Source of the DNA: JBDKTH01 sp964558295
GTDB lineage: Bacteria > Planctomycetota > Planctomycetia > Pirellulales > Thermoguttaceae
Length of the DNA: 15,827 nucleotides
Reading direction: 5' to 3'
NCBI GenBank assembly: GCA_964558295.1
Contig: CAZLDQ010000137.1
Span: 1 to 15,827, forward strand
Positions 7,864-14,991 of the stretch are shown in pieces. Each line of letters opens with the position of its first letter. Position 1 is the first letter of the stretch. The position numbers and the translations under genes were made by a program. Under the pieces are notes generated by a model. It made no database searches and was not told the DNA's origin. It worked only from the letters and a program-made list of their open reading frames with translations.

Positions 7864-8061
7864 TCAGCTCGGATACCGGCCGGCGGCCAGGGCGGCGTCG
7901 AATAGAGCGATGCGGTTCTCCGGGGAGACATTGGCCTGGAGGCTGTAAACGCGGGCCAGTACGTCGCCGCCGCCGAGGGCGAGGATGCGGAGGCTTTTTT
8001 CGATTTGTTGGGCAAGGGTCAGCAACGGCGGGACAAAGTTAGGGTATCCCCCCCCACGCTG
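7864..8061 (-). pseudogene. 3' remnant of an unidentified gene
   Basis: An open frame of 65 codons ends in TGA (7864-7866) with no ATG and an in-frame TGA just upstream (8062-8064). Its last ~55 residues look like genuine protein: LTLAQQIEKSLRILALGGGD followed by VLARVYSLQANVSPENRIAL and ending AAGRYPS. The codons are strongly G/C-ending, unlike the sequence to its right. It sits 11 bases from the stop of the oxidoreductase, as an intact convergent gene would. The coding look fades around 8040, close to an eight-C run. I do not recognise the family. It could instead be a short gene with a TTG start, or a gene frameshifted at the homopolymer. Confidence 0.55.
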
Positions 8062-8092
8062 TCACTCAAAGGTTTTGCTGGCATGGGGATAC
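8044..8092. repeat. Inverted repeat upstream of the 399-residue gene
   Basis: GTATCCCC (8044-8051) and GGGGATAC (8085-8092) form a perfect 8-bp inverted repeat separated by 33 bases. It lies at the boundary where coding-like sequence of the gene remnant stops, and about 90-140 bases before the next plus-strand gene. It may be an operator or an insertion scar. Confidence 0.4.
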
Positions 8093-8128
8093 AGTTGCCA
8101 TATTCCGATTCAGCCTTGCGGGAGGTCG

Positions 8129-8136
8129 GCCGATAT
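8129..8136 (+). promoter_or_regulatory. Sigma-28-like -10 half-site (weak)
   Basis: GCCGATAT matches seven of eight bases of the FliA/sigma-28 -10 consensus GCCGATAA. It lies 47 bases upstream of the 8184 start. The corresponding -35 position (15 bases further up) reads TCAG rather than TAAA, so only half of the promoter is supported. Confidence 0.25.
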
Positions 8137-8183
8137 AACTGAAGGACTGCGGGGCGGAGCACTCCAAGTGAGGGCAAGGCCCC

Positions 8184-9383
8184 ATGATGTTCGGTATCCA
8201 GCAGCCTGCAGTGTATCATCGACCGCTTGTTCCAAATCCCTCCCACTCGTCCCCCTCGCCGACCAAGCCTCGACTGGCCAGCAGTGTGAATCTCCGCCAG
8301 ACTGACGTGCTGTCGCTGTCGGAGGATGAATCCTCCCCCTTCAATAAAGGATCCAATCAGCGTACCGCGTTGCAAGTCCGTTCGCAGTCCCACACCGGAA
8401 TCGCTGCGGACGGTTCGACGTGGACGATGTCCACGACCAAGCTTCGCTTCCACTATACATTCGAGGCGGCGGACGGTACGAAGATCCAGATTCGTGCCCA
8501 AGCCAATCTGCATTACGCGGCGGCCAGCAGTGACGACGAGCAAACACAATCGCTGAAGCTCCGGGCGGCGATTCGCGTCTCTGTCCTTCAAGAGGACGTG
8601 ACCTCGGGGCTCTCGCCGCTGGTGGACGGTTCCGAGACATCGGAAGACATCCAGAGCGCCGTCTCCCAGGCGCTCGACCTGTTCAACGAGGCGGCCAAGA
8701 CGCTGACCTCGGCGTTTATGGAAAGCGATACGCTGGACGGCGACCGCCTGATTGTCGGTCTGGTTGATGCGTTCAACGGGCTGTCGGAATCGGTCAACTC
8801 GCTTTTCTTGCCATCTCTGCCGGCTCCTGAAACGGTTGCCGCCAGCGACGTGGGCGAGCTTCTCGCCGAACCAGCCCCTGTGAAATCGGGCGAAGTCGTG
8901 GCGACCGAGCCGGAGCAGCTGGAAGCCACTGCACCGGCGGAGGTCGAGGCGCCGTTGGAAGAGACAGGTTCGTCGGGCGAGGCGGAAAGCCCCTTGGTGG
9001 AGAATCTCGATCTGCTTGATGCGTCTGCCGTGGCGATGGCGTCAACGCCCGAGAGCGAGGTGGTCGAGGAAGAAACGGCTAGCAAGAGCTCGGTCGCGGA
9101 GGCGGAGACGGTTGAACCGCCTCCCGTCGAATCCGCCCCCGTTGCGTCGGCACCGGCGGCGTCTGTCCAGATGGTGGGAAGTTCGCTGCTGCTTAAGCTG
9201 CGTTTTCAGATGATCCAATCGCTCAAGAGCCTAGTAAGCGAGTTCCGTACAGAGACTTCGAGCCTGAGGGGCCCCCAGTCGAGCTTGCGGGTCTCGGCCA
9301 GGTTTTCCGCAAACTACGCGATCAGCATGTCGGGCACGCCCAGCGCCACGTTCGCGGAAACCAGTATCAATACACATGTGTGA
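8184..9383 (+). CDS. Uncharacterised 399-residue protein with acidic Ala/Pro/Glu linker
   Basis: No family is recognised with confidence. There is no signal peptide or membrane helix. Residues 1-60 are Ser/Pro-rich and probably disordered. Residues 60-135 alternate hydrophobic and polar residues like beta-strands (TKLRFHYTFEAADGTKIQIR, then LKLRAAIRVSVL). Residues 150-208 look helical (DIQSAVSQALDLFNEAAKTL; DRLIVGLVDAFNGLSESVNS). Residues 213-330 are a low-complexity acidic Ala/Pro/Glu/Val linker. The C-terminus returns to structured sequence (SSLLLKLRFQMIQSLKSLV, then SSLRVSARFSANYAISMSGT). Start ATG 8184 or 8187 follows GAGGG at 8170-8174. Strong G/C third-position bias and a terminator at its stop support a real gene. 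A sigma-28-like -10 element upstream hints weakly at motility-linked expression. Confidence 0.8.
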   Translation: MMFGIQQPAVYHRPLVPNPSHSSPSPTKPRLASSVNLRQTDVLSLSEDESSPFNKGSNQRTALQVRSQSHTGIAADGSTWTMSTTKLRFHYTFEAADGTKIQIRAQANLHYAAASSDDEQTQSLKLRAAIRVSVLQEDVTSGLSPLVDGSETSEDIQSAVSQALDLFNEAAKTLTSAFMESDTLDGDRLIVGLVDAFNGLSESVNSLFLPSLPAPETVAASDVGELLAEPAPVKSGEVVATEPEQLEATAPAEVEAPLEETGSSGEAESPLVENLDLLDASAVAMASTPESEVVEEETASKSSVAEAETVEPPPVESAPVASAPAASVQMVGSSLLLKLRFQMIQSLKSLVSEFRTETSSLRGPQSSLRVSARFSANYAISMSGTPSATFAETSINTHV

Positions 9384-9406
9384 CCGGAAGCGGGGTCGCT
9401 CCGGTC
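9382..9406 (+). terminator. Hairpin terminator overlapping the stop of the 399-residue gene
   Basis: GACCGGAAGC (9382-9391) pairs with GCTCCGGTC (9398-9406) with one bulged A and a 6-base loop. It is followed by CCTTTCTT. The stem starts within the TGA stop codon. Confidence 0.6.
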
Positions 9407-9409
9407 CCT

Positions 9410-9440
9410 TTCTTGCCTGTGCATATTCTTGCCTGTGCAT
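9410..9440. repeat. 16-base tandem duplication
   Basis: TTCTTGCCTGTGCAT occurs at 9410-9424 and again at 9426-9440, a period of 16 bases. It lies directly after the terminator hairpin and before the REP-like unit. Confidence 0.85.
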
Positions 9441-9488
9441 GTCGAGCGGTGCCTCTCCAAGCGGCATCGCTCCGTTTCTGGTGGAACA

Positions 9489-9509
9489 GAACGCGCGGCT
9501 GTGGCGTTC
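9489..9509. repeat. Single REP-like unit (third copy)
   Basis: A 21-base imperfect palindrome, GAACGC at 9489-9494 and GCGTTC at 9504-9509 around a 9-base loop (GCGGCTGTG). Extended to 9518 it matches the inverted right arm of the 2714-2814 element at about 27 of 30 positions, including the trailing CGTCGT. It lies between the 8184-9383 gene and the DUF4105 gene. Confidence 0.7.
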
Positions 9510-9548
9510 CGTCGTCTCAAACGCCCGGAGCGAGTTCCCATCGGGCGA

Positions 9549-10367
9549 TTACCGACGAATCATTTTCGAGAAGTCAGGATCGTCGCGATGGAGGGCGGCT
9601 TGGCCGTTGATGTAGGCGCGGCGACGGGTTTCTTCGAAGGTGCCATGCTTTTCGATCAGGCCCAGGTCATAGGCCAGGCGGTCGGAGTAGCCGGGCAATA
9701 GGACGCGGATGCTGTAGGGGATCGTGTTCGGGGCGAGGTGGTTGATGTGCTGGGCGATGTTCGTCGTGCAGTTATTTGTCAACGTGTTATAGAACTCCGG
9801 CTCTTTGGCCAGCTTATTGGCGCGGCGGGCGACGTCGACAAACAGATTGCGGACCTGTTCGGGGGTGGCTGTGGCATGGTAGAGATAGACGTCTGACTTG
9901 CGATACTCGGTGCGAAGCTTGATCAAGTCGCGTTCATCGCCAAAAACGTACATCAACTCATACTGGTTGAACATTCCGTTGAGCGTCCGATACTCTTCGT
10001 TCCGTTCCCGGCGGATCTCGACGGAGAGGGCCAGATGGCTCCCGTCCCGCAGGCCGAAACTGAGCATCGTGTGGGCGATCATCGGCAGGCCTTCAAAGGG
10101 AACCACCAGAAAATCGACCGATTGCAGATCGTTCAGATCGAACGACTTGGTGTAGTGGTTGACGACGTATTCCTCGTCAGTCAGATAAGTACAGTTGCGT
10201 ACGTTATGGACGGTGACCCGAGTGCCGTCCAGGTCGACATAGGGCATCGTGGCCAAATCCGGGGTCCAGTTGCGGTAATTCGACGGCGTAGCACACCCCA
10301 CGGCCAGGGCAAGACTGCCGGCCACGAACAGCCACCGGAAGGCCAGGACGATCGAGGTCGTGGTCAT
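9549..10367 (-). CDS. DUF4105 (Lnb N-terminal-domain-like) lipoprotein
   Basis: A predicted lipoprotein of 272 residues. The signal sequence MTTTSIVLAFRWLFVAGSLA ends in a lipobox LAVGC with Cys25. The mature part is of the DUF4105 type, now called the Lnb N-terminal periplasmic domain. Signatures are VDFLVVPFEGLPMIAHTMLS (His99), GSHLALSVEIRRE, YELMYVFGDERD and the hallmark YNTLTNNCTTNIAQHIN with Cys200. Cys200 and a His are the likely active-site pair of a papain/NlpC-like fold; this is family-level inference. The transmembrane half found in full Lnb enzymes is absent. I chose ATG 10367 because it places the lipobox correctly, although no Shine-Dalgarno is visible; an in-frame GTG at 10424 would add 19 residues. 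Confidence 0.85.
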   Translation of the reverse strand: MTTTSIVLAFRWLFVAGSLALAVGCATPSNYRNWTPDLATMPYVDLDGTRVTVHNVRNCTYLTDEEYVVNHYTKSFDLNDLQSVDFLVVPFEGLPMIAHTMLSFGLRDGSHLALSVEIRRERNEEYRTLNGMFNQYELMYVFGDERDLIKLRTEYRKSDVYLYHATATPEQVRNLFVDVARRANKLAKEPEFYNTLTNNCTTNIAQHINHLAPNTIPYSIRVLLPGYSDRLAYDLGLIEKHGTFEETRRRAYINGQAALHRDDPDFSKMIRR

Positions 10368-10583
10368 CGGAGGGAGACTTAGCGCAATGGTCACACGGTC
10401 TTTGGGGCAGGAACCCGCCGCCACCGAGAAGATGCGTAAACTAAGGGGTTTGCGTAGCGGTAATCCGACCGTCGCTCTCCCCAGGGACGATCCGTCCAGT
10501 GTCGGCGGCCCTAATTAGCGAAAAAGCGACCGCACGGCAAGGGGAGATGGGGCTCCGAGGGGTGGGGCAAGCAGGGCGTCGCC

Positions 10584-11387
10584 TCAGAAGCGCACCGCGA
10601 CCCGAACCCCCGTCAGGAAATCGGGGGCTCGCTCGTTGAGGCCCAATCCAGCACGCCAACTGACCTGAACAGTGTCGGTCCACAAGAGACTAGTCCCCAA
10701 ACTCAACAGATGTTGGACCCCGTCGTCGACCGAGGCATGGTCGACGAGGACCGCCCATTCCATGAACGTACCCAGTCGGGGCGTGAGCAGGTAGTCGACG
10801 TTTACCACCTGCTCCAGTTGGAGATAATGGTCCCCGGCCTGCTCGATCAGCCCAAAGCCTGTCGAACCGCCGACGGTCCAGCGTTCGCGAGGATACCAGC
10901 AGTAGAGAACCTCGGCGAGCGGCTGCATCCCGGCCATCGTCAACGGATTGCCGTCGAGCGTAATCGGGACTGCCGCGAGGACGGCCGTTTGTGGACGCCA
11001 GCCTTCCTGGGGGAACAGGTCGAGCATGAAGCCGACATTCGGGTTGAGCGTGTCGCTCTCTGTGGCGCACCCCAAGGAATCGTCATAGTTGGTCGACACA
11101 TACCCGGGCCACCCGATCCGCAACTCCAACCGCTCGGTCAGGCCGATCCGTAGGAGCATGTCGGGAAGGATATGCTGATCGACCGTCGTCTCATCAACCC
11201 GATCGTGGACAAACACGTATCCCCCTTCAAGCTGCACGCGTCCTTGCGTGACGGACGTAATTCGATCGGCCAGAGCGAAATGCTCCGTGACCGGAGCAGG
11301 CACAATCGGATCGTCGAACACCAACTCTTGGCCAGCGGCCAAGGAGCAGGCAAACGCGAGCAAGCAGAGGACGGGGAGGAGACGCAT
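10584..11387 (-). CDS. Secreted outer-membrane beta-barrel-like protein (transporter family)
   Basis: A 267-residue protein with a clean signal peptide (MRLLPVLCLLAFACSLAAG, cleavage before QELVFDD) and alternating hydrophobic/polar stretches through the mature part. It resembles the planctomycete transporter family related to the phenol-degradation MetA-type proteins (PF13557): ADRITSVTQGRVQLEGGYVF, LLRIGLTERLELRIGW, and ending in a terminal Phe (GVRVAVRF), as outer-membrane barrels often do. The substrate is unknown. The start is ATG at 11387 without a recognisable Shine-Dalgarno. It is co-oriented with the DUF4105 gene 216 bases downstream. Confidence 0.75.
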   Translation of the reverse strand: MRLLPVLCLLAFACSLAAGQELVFDDPIVPAPVTEHFALADRITSVTQGRVQLEGGYVFVHDRVDETTVDQHILPDMLLRIGLTERLELRIGWPGYVSTNYDDSLGCATESDTLNPNVGFMLDLFPQEGWRPQTAVLAAVPITLDGNPLTMAGMQPLAEVLYCWYPRERWTVGGSTGFGLIEQAGDHYLQLEQVVNVDYLLTPRLGTFMEWAVLVDHASVDDGVQHLLSLGTSLLWTDTVQVSWRAGLGLNERAPDFLTGVRVAVRF

Positions 11388-11512
11388 GGGATGGTGGATG
11401 GTACCGATTTCCTGGCCGAAGTCTCGGATCAGTAAGAGGATGGCGTTCGGGGAACAAGGGTTCTCCGCTTGTTGCGCCCTGGAGGAGGCGGACAGAGGGT
11501 GAGTTCGTGACG

Positions 11513-12301
11513 TCAGCGGGAATGCGAGCCGCGTCCGGCCAGCCGAGACGTTTGGGTCTGCTGGAGATGCTGTTTGATTTGCTGATGACGGGCCTTCGAC
11601 TCGGCTTGTCCCGGCGGTCCCTTGCTCAGGCTGCGGTTTCCGGCAGCGAGGGTTCCCTTAGCCGAGGCTCCAAGCGTGAAGCCCGAAGGACGGCTTGCGG
11701 ACAATGACGAGGAAGTCTCACTACGGCTCATCTTCGTCTTGGATGCAAACGGATTGAGCTTTTCAAGCAGCGAGCCCTCGGGTTCCGGCGAGGCCACAGT
11801 CTCCGGGGTTGGAGCGGATAACTGGGACTCAGTTGGTATCGCGGACTCCGTTGGCAGACCGCCATCGCTGGGCATCGTCCAGGTGCGCTGCCTGTTGTGC
11901 GTTTGGCCGTTGGGGCCTGCGAAGGATCGCTCGCTTTGGAAGGTGGAGCCGTCCCAGCTTTGTGTGTAGGTGTGCTCGATGGTGCGACCATCGCGGAGAG
12001 TGATCCGATTCTCCCACTGCCAGTTGTAGGGATCCGTCCCGCTGAACGTCCTTTCCTGTTGCCGGAGTGGTGTGCCGTCGGGTTGGGAATTCGGGACTTG
12101 AGACCGATCCGGCGTGATCGGCTCGGGGATCGGAGTGGTGGAGAGCGGATTGTCTGGCAGCCAAGTGGGATCTTCCATGTTGATCGGCGGTGGCAGCCGC
12201 GTCTCGGTGGTCGGAGTCTGTTGGGCCTGCAGCACGGCAGCCCCAAAGGTCAGCCAGACACCGGCTGACAGCGTGAATCGGGAGAGAGTTCTGCGGTTCA
12301 C
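11513..12301 (-). CDS. Small secreted protein of unknown function
   Basis: A 262-residue exported protein. The start is GTG at 12301, chosen because a perfect AAGGAGG sits eight bases upstream; in-frame ATGs further out lack any such site. It gives a proper signal peptide (MNRRTLSRFTLSAGVWLTFG, cleavage near LQA-QQ). The mature protein has a Pro/Thr-rich N-terminal stretch. A central block around residues 95-150 is polar and beta-like: WQWENRITLRDGRTIEHTY followed by QSWDGSTFQSERSFAGPNGQ. A Ser-rich basic tail rich in Gln and His follows (KARHQQIKQHLQQ). No catalytic motif is visible, and I recognise no named family. It lies between the heparinase-like gene and the outer-membrane protein gene. 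Confidence 0.7.
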   Translation of the reverse strand: MNRRTLSRFTLSAGVWLTFGAAVLQAQQTPTTETRLPPPINMEDPTWLPDNPLSTTPIPEPITPDRSQVPNSQPDGTPLRQQERTFSGTDPYNWQWENRITLRDGRTIEHTYTQSWDGSTFQSERSFAGPNGQTHNRQRTWTMPSDGGLPTESAIPTESQLSAPTPETVASPEPEGSLLEKLNPFASKTKMSRSETSSSLSASRPSGFTLGASAKGTLAAGNRSLSKGPPGQAESKARHQQIKQHLQQTQTSRLAGRGSHSR

Positions 12302-12309
12302 TGGAATCG

Positions 12310-12316
12310 CCTCCTT
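12310..12316 (-). promoter_or_regulatory. Ribosome-binding site deciding the GTG start at 12301
   Basis: On the minus strand AAGGAGG (complement of CCTCCTT) ends eight bases before GTG 12301. It lies inside the longer in-frame reading that would start at ATG 12325, which argues against that start. Confidence 0.8.
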
Positions 12317-12525
12317 GGAGTTCATAGGAACGACCAGTGCTTTTATCGGATGATTGCCAGATAACCAATGGCAGAACTCGGCAATTGCGACCAGAGACGG
12401 GTTACCACTCCAGTGAGATGTGGAAGAAAGCCTCTGCAATTGGGGCGTTTGCCTGGGGCAATCGAGGGAGCCGGTGGACGATGGTCCGCTGCCGCTGCTT
12501 GCGCCGCTAGCGCCGCTTCACCGCA

Positions 12526-14418
12526 TCACCACTTGGCCAAGGGCTTGAGTTCCGGCAGTGGCTGGCCGTTGTCTTTACCCGCCAGGGGCGTGAAGACGAC
12601 TGCCAGACAAACCTCGCTCACGTTGGACAATTGGATCGTCAGCTTGCGCACGTCCTTGTTGCGTTGTTGTCCCTCGGGGTTGGGCGATGACGGGAGCGGC
12701 TCGGCCGGACGGACTTCGAACCGCGCCCCCTCCGGTCCGAGGATTTGGGCGGCCAGTTTCACTCCTTTCAATTCAAGCACCGCGCTGCGGGCGTCCTCGC
12801 CCAATGTGACCGACGCCGGCGTGTGCATAAACCACCACAGCGAGACCGGCTGGGCGGCCTGGACTTCATCCTGAACGAGCACCTGGCGACGATGGAGCAT
12901 CGCCACGCCCCGTTCGACACGGCGGGCCTGGGCGGCGTAAGCGGGGGTGAGATCGGCGACGGCCGAGGCCCATGCATCGGCCGACTTGAAGCGACGGATC
13001 CGGCAGTCGGCCTTGCGATCCTGATCGGGGCCTTCGCCCGGATTGAGCACGAGCGTATTGTGTCCTTCGGCACGCAGGCGGTAGTAGGTGTACCGTTTGC
13101 TGCCAAAGTAGCCGGGCAGGTTGTAATTGTCGCCCCCCAAGTCCACGGCGAAACGTTGGCCCAAGGCATCGAGCACAAAAGAGCCGAGGTCGAGATGGTT
13201 ATGGTTGACGCGATTCGAGCCGGCCTGGAGGCCGACAAAGAGGGCTTTGGGGTCAGTCCAGTGGCTTCGCAGGGTGGCGACCTCGACGCCCCGCCAGTAC
13301 TTGTCCAAGGGCAGACCGGCAGTAACCGGGTCCGTGCCGGCAGTTCGATAGAAGACCATTCCGACCGCCGAGGGCTTGCCTCGGAGAGCAAACCAAGTGC
13401 ACGTCGGCTGTTGAAACCGCTCGGCCAGCCAGAACAGGCAGTCGACCCGGCCGATGCGCTCGCCGCTGTCCGCAAAGTTGAAGGCCTGCTCGGTGGGCCC
13501 GGTCATGTACAGCGGAAAGAGCCCCGTCTGATCGAACCCCTTGCTGTTTGCCAAACCAAAATCACTGCCCAAGGCGGACTGCAACGTGGCCAGCATAAGG
13601 ACACTGTACGTCGTGGCATAGGCCCAGTAGCCGGGCCCCTCGTTCCAGGCGCCATCCGGCGCATAGCTGGCCATGGCCAAGGGGAGACTCGCGAGGGCGT
13701 ACTGGAGGGTCTCCCGGGCCAGGGCCGGCTCCTCCTCGGCGATGGCCAGCGCCCCGGCAGTCAGGCCGCCATTGCAGACCTGATTCCAGTTGTGCGTGCA
13801 CTTGGGCCACCAGCCCTTGTTGTTCTTGTAGACTTCGAGCCCCGGGCGAAGACCATGTCGGACGATCGCCTCACGGATCGTCGCCCGTTGGGGCTCTGTC
13901 CAGGTGTCATAGAGCCAGTCGTAGGCGATCGCCAAAGCGTGGGTCATCTCGGCCGTGTCGAGGAAATGCTTGGGGTTGAAGTCGGGGAACGCAGCTACGG
14001 TCTCCAATTCCCGCCAAAGCCGCTCCGCATAACGCCGGTCCCCGTGTAGCCGGTACATCAGTGCCAGAGTGTAGCTGCGATGAAGCACCGAGCGACTGGT
14101 GCTCAACAGGCGTAAACCATCGCGTAGCTCATGCTGGGGCAGCGGGGCCTGGAGAAGCTTGTCGGCCTCGCGACGCACCGCCTCGTTCCAAGCCTTCAGG
14201 GTCGCATCGGTTGTGATCCGCTGGCTCAGCGACTGGAAGCCTGCTTGATCGATCAACAGGCGAGGGTGCTCGGTCTTAAGTCGCTGAAGAAGATCACGGG
14301 ACTTGCGTCTGGCTGGCTCTTGTGCAGGAGTCCTCGTTTCAGCTAGCAGGAGCATCGCGAACAGAAGGCACCAGCCAACCGGAAGGACGCAACGCAAGGA
14401 CAAACGACTTGAGTTCAT
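12526..14418 (-). CDS. Heparinase II/III family protein (secreted polysaccharide lyase-like)
   Basis: A 630-residue exported protein related to heparinase II/III and alginate lyases, which cleave uronic-acid-containing polysaccharides by beta-elimination. ATG 14418 is preceded by GAAGAGG with six-base spacing and begins a signal peptide (MNSSRLSLRCVLPVGWCLLF and on to ~residue 26). An N-terminal all-helical toroid (about 45-350) contains HNWNQVCNGG (209-218) and EGPGYWAY (260-267). A C-terminal beta-sheet domain begins near residue 375 and contains NHNHLDLGSF (405-414) and EGHNTLVLNPG. The Asn/His, Tyr and His of these motifs are the expected catalytic set by family analogy. The substrate is not deducible. 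It may serve in scavenging sulfated or uronate glycans, as in many planctomycetes. The 434-codon plus-strand frame across it is a shadow. Confidence 0.9.
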   Translation of the reverse strand: MNSSRLSLRCVLPVGWCLLFAMLLLAETRTPAQEPARRKSRDLLQRLKTEHPRLLIDQAGFQSLSQRITTDATLKAWNEAVRREADKLLQAPLPQHELRDGLRLLSTSRSVLHRSYTLALMYRLHGDRRYAERLWRELETVAAFPDFNPKHFLDTAEMTHALAIAYDWLYDTWTEPQRATIREAIVRHGLRPGLEVYKNNKGWWPKCTHNWNQVCNGGLTAGALAIAEEEPALARETLQYALASLPLAMASYAPDGAWNEGPGYWAYATTYSVLMLATLQSALGSDFGLANSKGFDQTGLFPLYMTGPTEQAFNFADSGERIGRVDCLFWLAERFQQPTCTWFALRGKPSAVGMVFYRTAGTDPVTAGLPLDKYWRGVEVATLRSHWTDPKALFVGLQAGSNRVNHNHLDLGSFVLDALGQRFAVDLGGDNYNLPGYFGSKRYTYYRLRAEGHNTLVLNPGEGPDQDRKADCRIRRFKSADAWASAVADLTPAYAAQARRVERGVAMLHRRQVLVQDEVQAAQPVSLWWFMHTPASVTLGEDARSAVLELKGVKLAAQILGPEGARFEVRPAEPLPSSPNPEGQQRNKDVRKLTIQLSNVSEVCLAVVFTPLAGKDNGQPLPELKPLAKW

Positions 14419-14918
14419 GGCAGGCCTCTTCAAGGAGCGCTGATAGCTGAATCCCAGGGCACAGAATGGATTCCAGTCTAAGTCCGCCACCCGATCAATT
14501 CAACGCAACCCTCTTCTCGAATTCTTGGCCTGCCCTCTGGTTGTCGTTGACACACGAGGGAGCCGAAATTGAGCCACCGGAGCGAGAGGCCTTTTGGGCA
14601 AGACTGGGCCAGCCGAGGAATGCGTCCGCCGGAGAAGTACGTTTTTGGTTGCGTCGTCGCAAACGCCAGGAAGAGTCTTCCCGGACGACGAACTTCGCCC
14701 GGACCACTCGTCGCATGAAGCATCTTCCCCGGACACCAGAGCTGAACAGCGGACTTGCTGCCCGCGATGGTTTTGGTAGGCTTACAGTAGTAGTACGTTG
14801 GCTTCTCTCCCCAAGCCTTATAGCCTAGGAGAGGCTGAGTAACATGCCTTATCTTTTCGGGGGTAGGCTCAGTTCTCCATTGGGGTTAGGAGCTGGTCAT
14901 TCGTCGAGCATCAACCAA
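14419..14918. other. Non-coding stretch between the heparinase gene and tRNA-Arg
   Basis: No convincing gene. The open frames here, including a 120-codon plus-strand one at 14466-14828, have no family-like sequence or ribosome-binding site. The stretch holds the ribosome-binding site of the heparinase gene (14425-14431), a two-part hairpin at 14652-14690, and a short 5-bp hairpin at 14822-14836. The tRNA promoter should lie at its right end but no clear -35/-10 pair stands out. Confidence 0.55.
14652..14690. other. Two-part hairpin in the non-coding stretch
   Basis: CGTCGTC (14652-14658) pairs perfectly with GACGACG (14684-14690). Inside, GGAAGA (14669-14674) and TCTTCC (14676-14681) form a further perfect inverted repeat around a single base. 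Together they give a stem with an asymmetric internal loop. No function is assigned. Confidence 0.4.
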
Positions 14919-14991
14919 GCGCCCGTAGCTCAAAGGATAGAGCAGCGGATTTCTAATCCGCTGGTTGCAGGTTCGAATCCTGCCGGGCGTG
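14919..14991 (+). tRNA. tRNA-Arg (anticodon UCU)
   Basis: A complete 73-base cloverleaf. The acceptor stem is GCGCCCG (14919-14925) with CGGGCGT (14984-14990; one G-U pair), with T8 and A9 following. The D stem is GCTC/GAGC. The anticodon stem is GCGGA/TCCGC with loop TTTCTAA and anticodon TCT at 14952-14954. The T arm is GCAGG, TTCGAAT, CCTGC. The discriminator base is G14991, and CCA is not encoded. It reads AGA codons. A tyrosine recombinase gene lies 86 bases downstream, facing it. Confidence 0.97.

Noticed and set aside
8019..8591. 190-codon minus-strand frame
   Set aside because: Mostly antisense to the start of the 399-residue gene, rich in Arg and Leu with no recognisable motif. It does not share the frame of the coding-like remnant at 7864-8061.
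12745..14049. 434-codon plus-strand open frame
   Set aside because: It is antisense to the heparinase-like gene and has low-complexity Gly/Ala/Arg-rich sequence with no family signature.
14466..14828. 120-codon plus-strand frame before the tRNA
   Set aside because: No ribosome-binding site, no family-like sequence and mixed codon bias. Several overlapping minus-strand frames of similar size look equally random.
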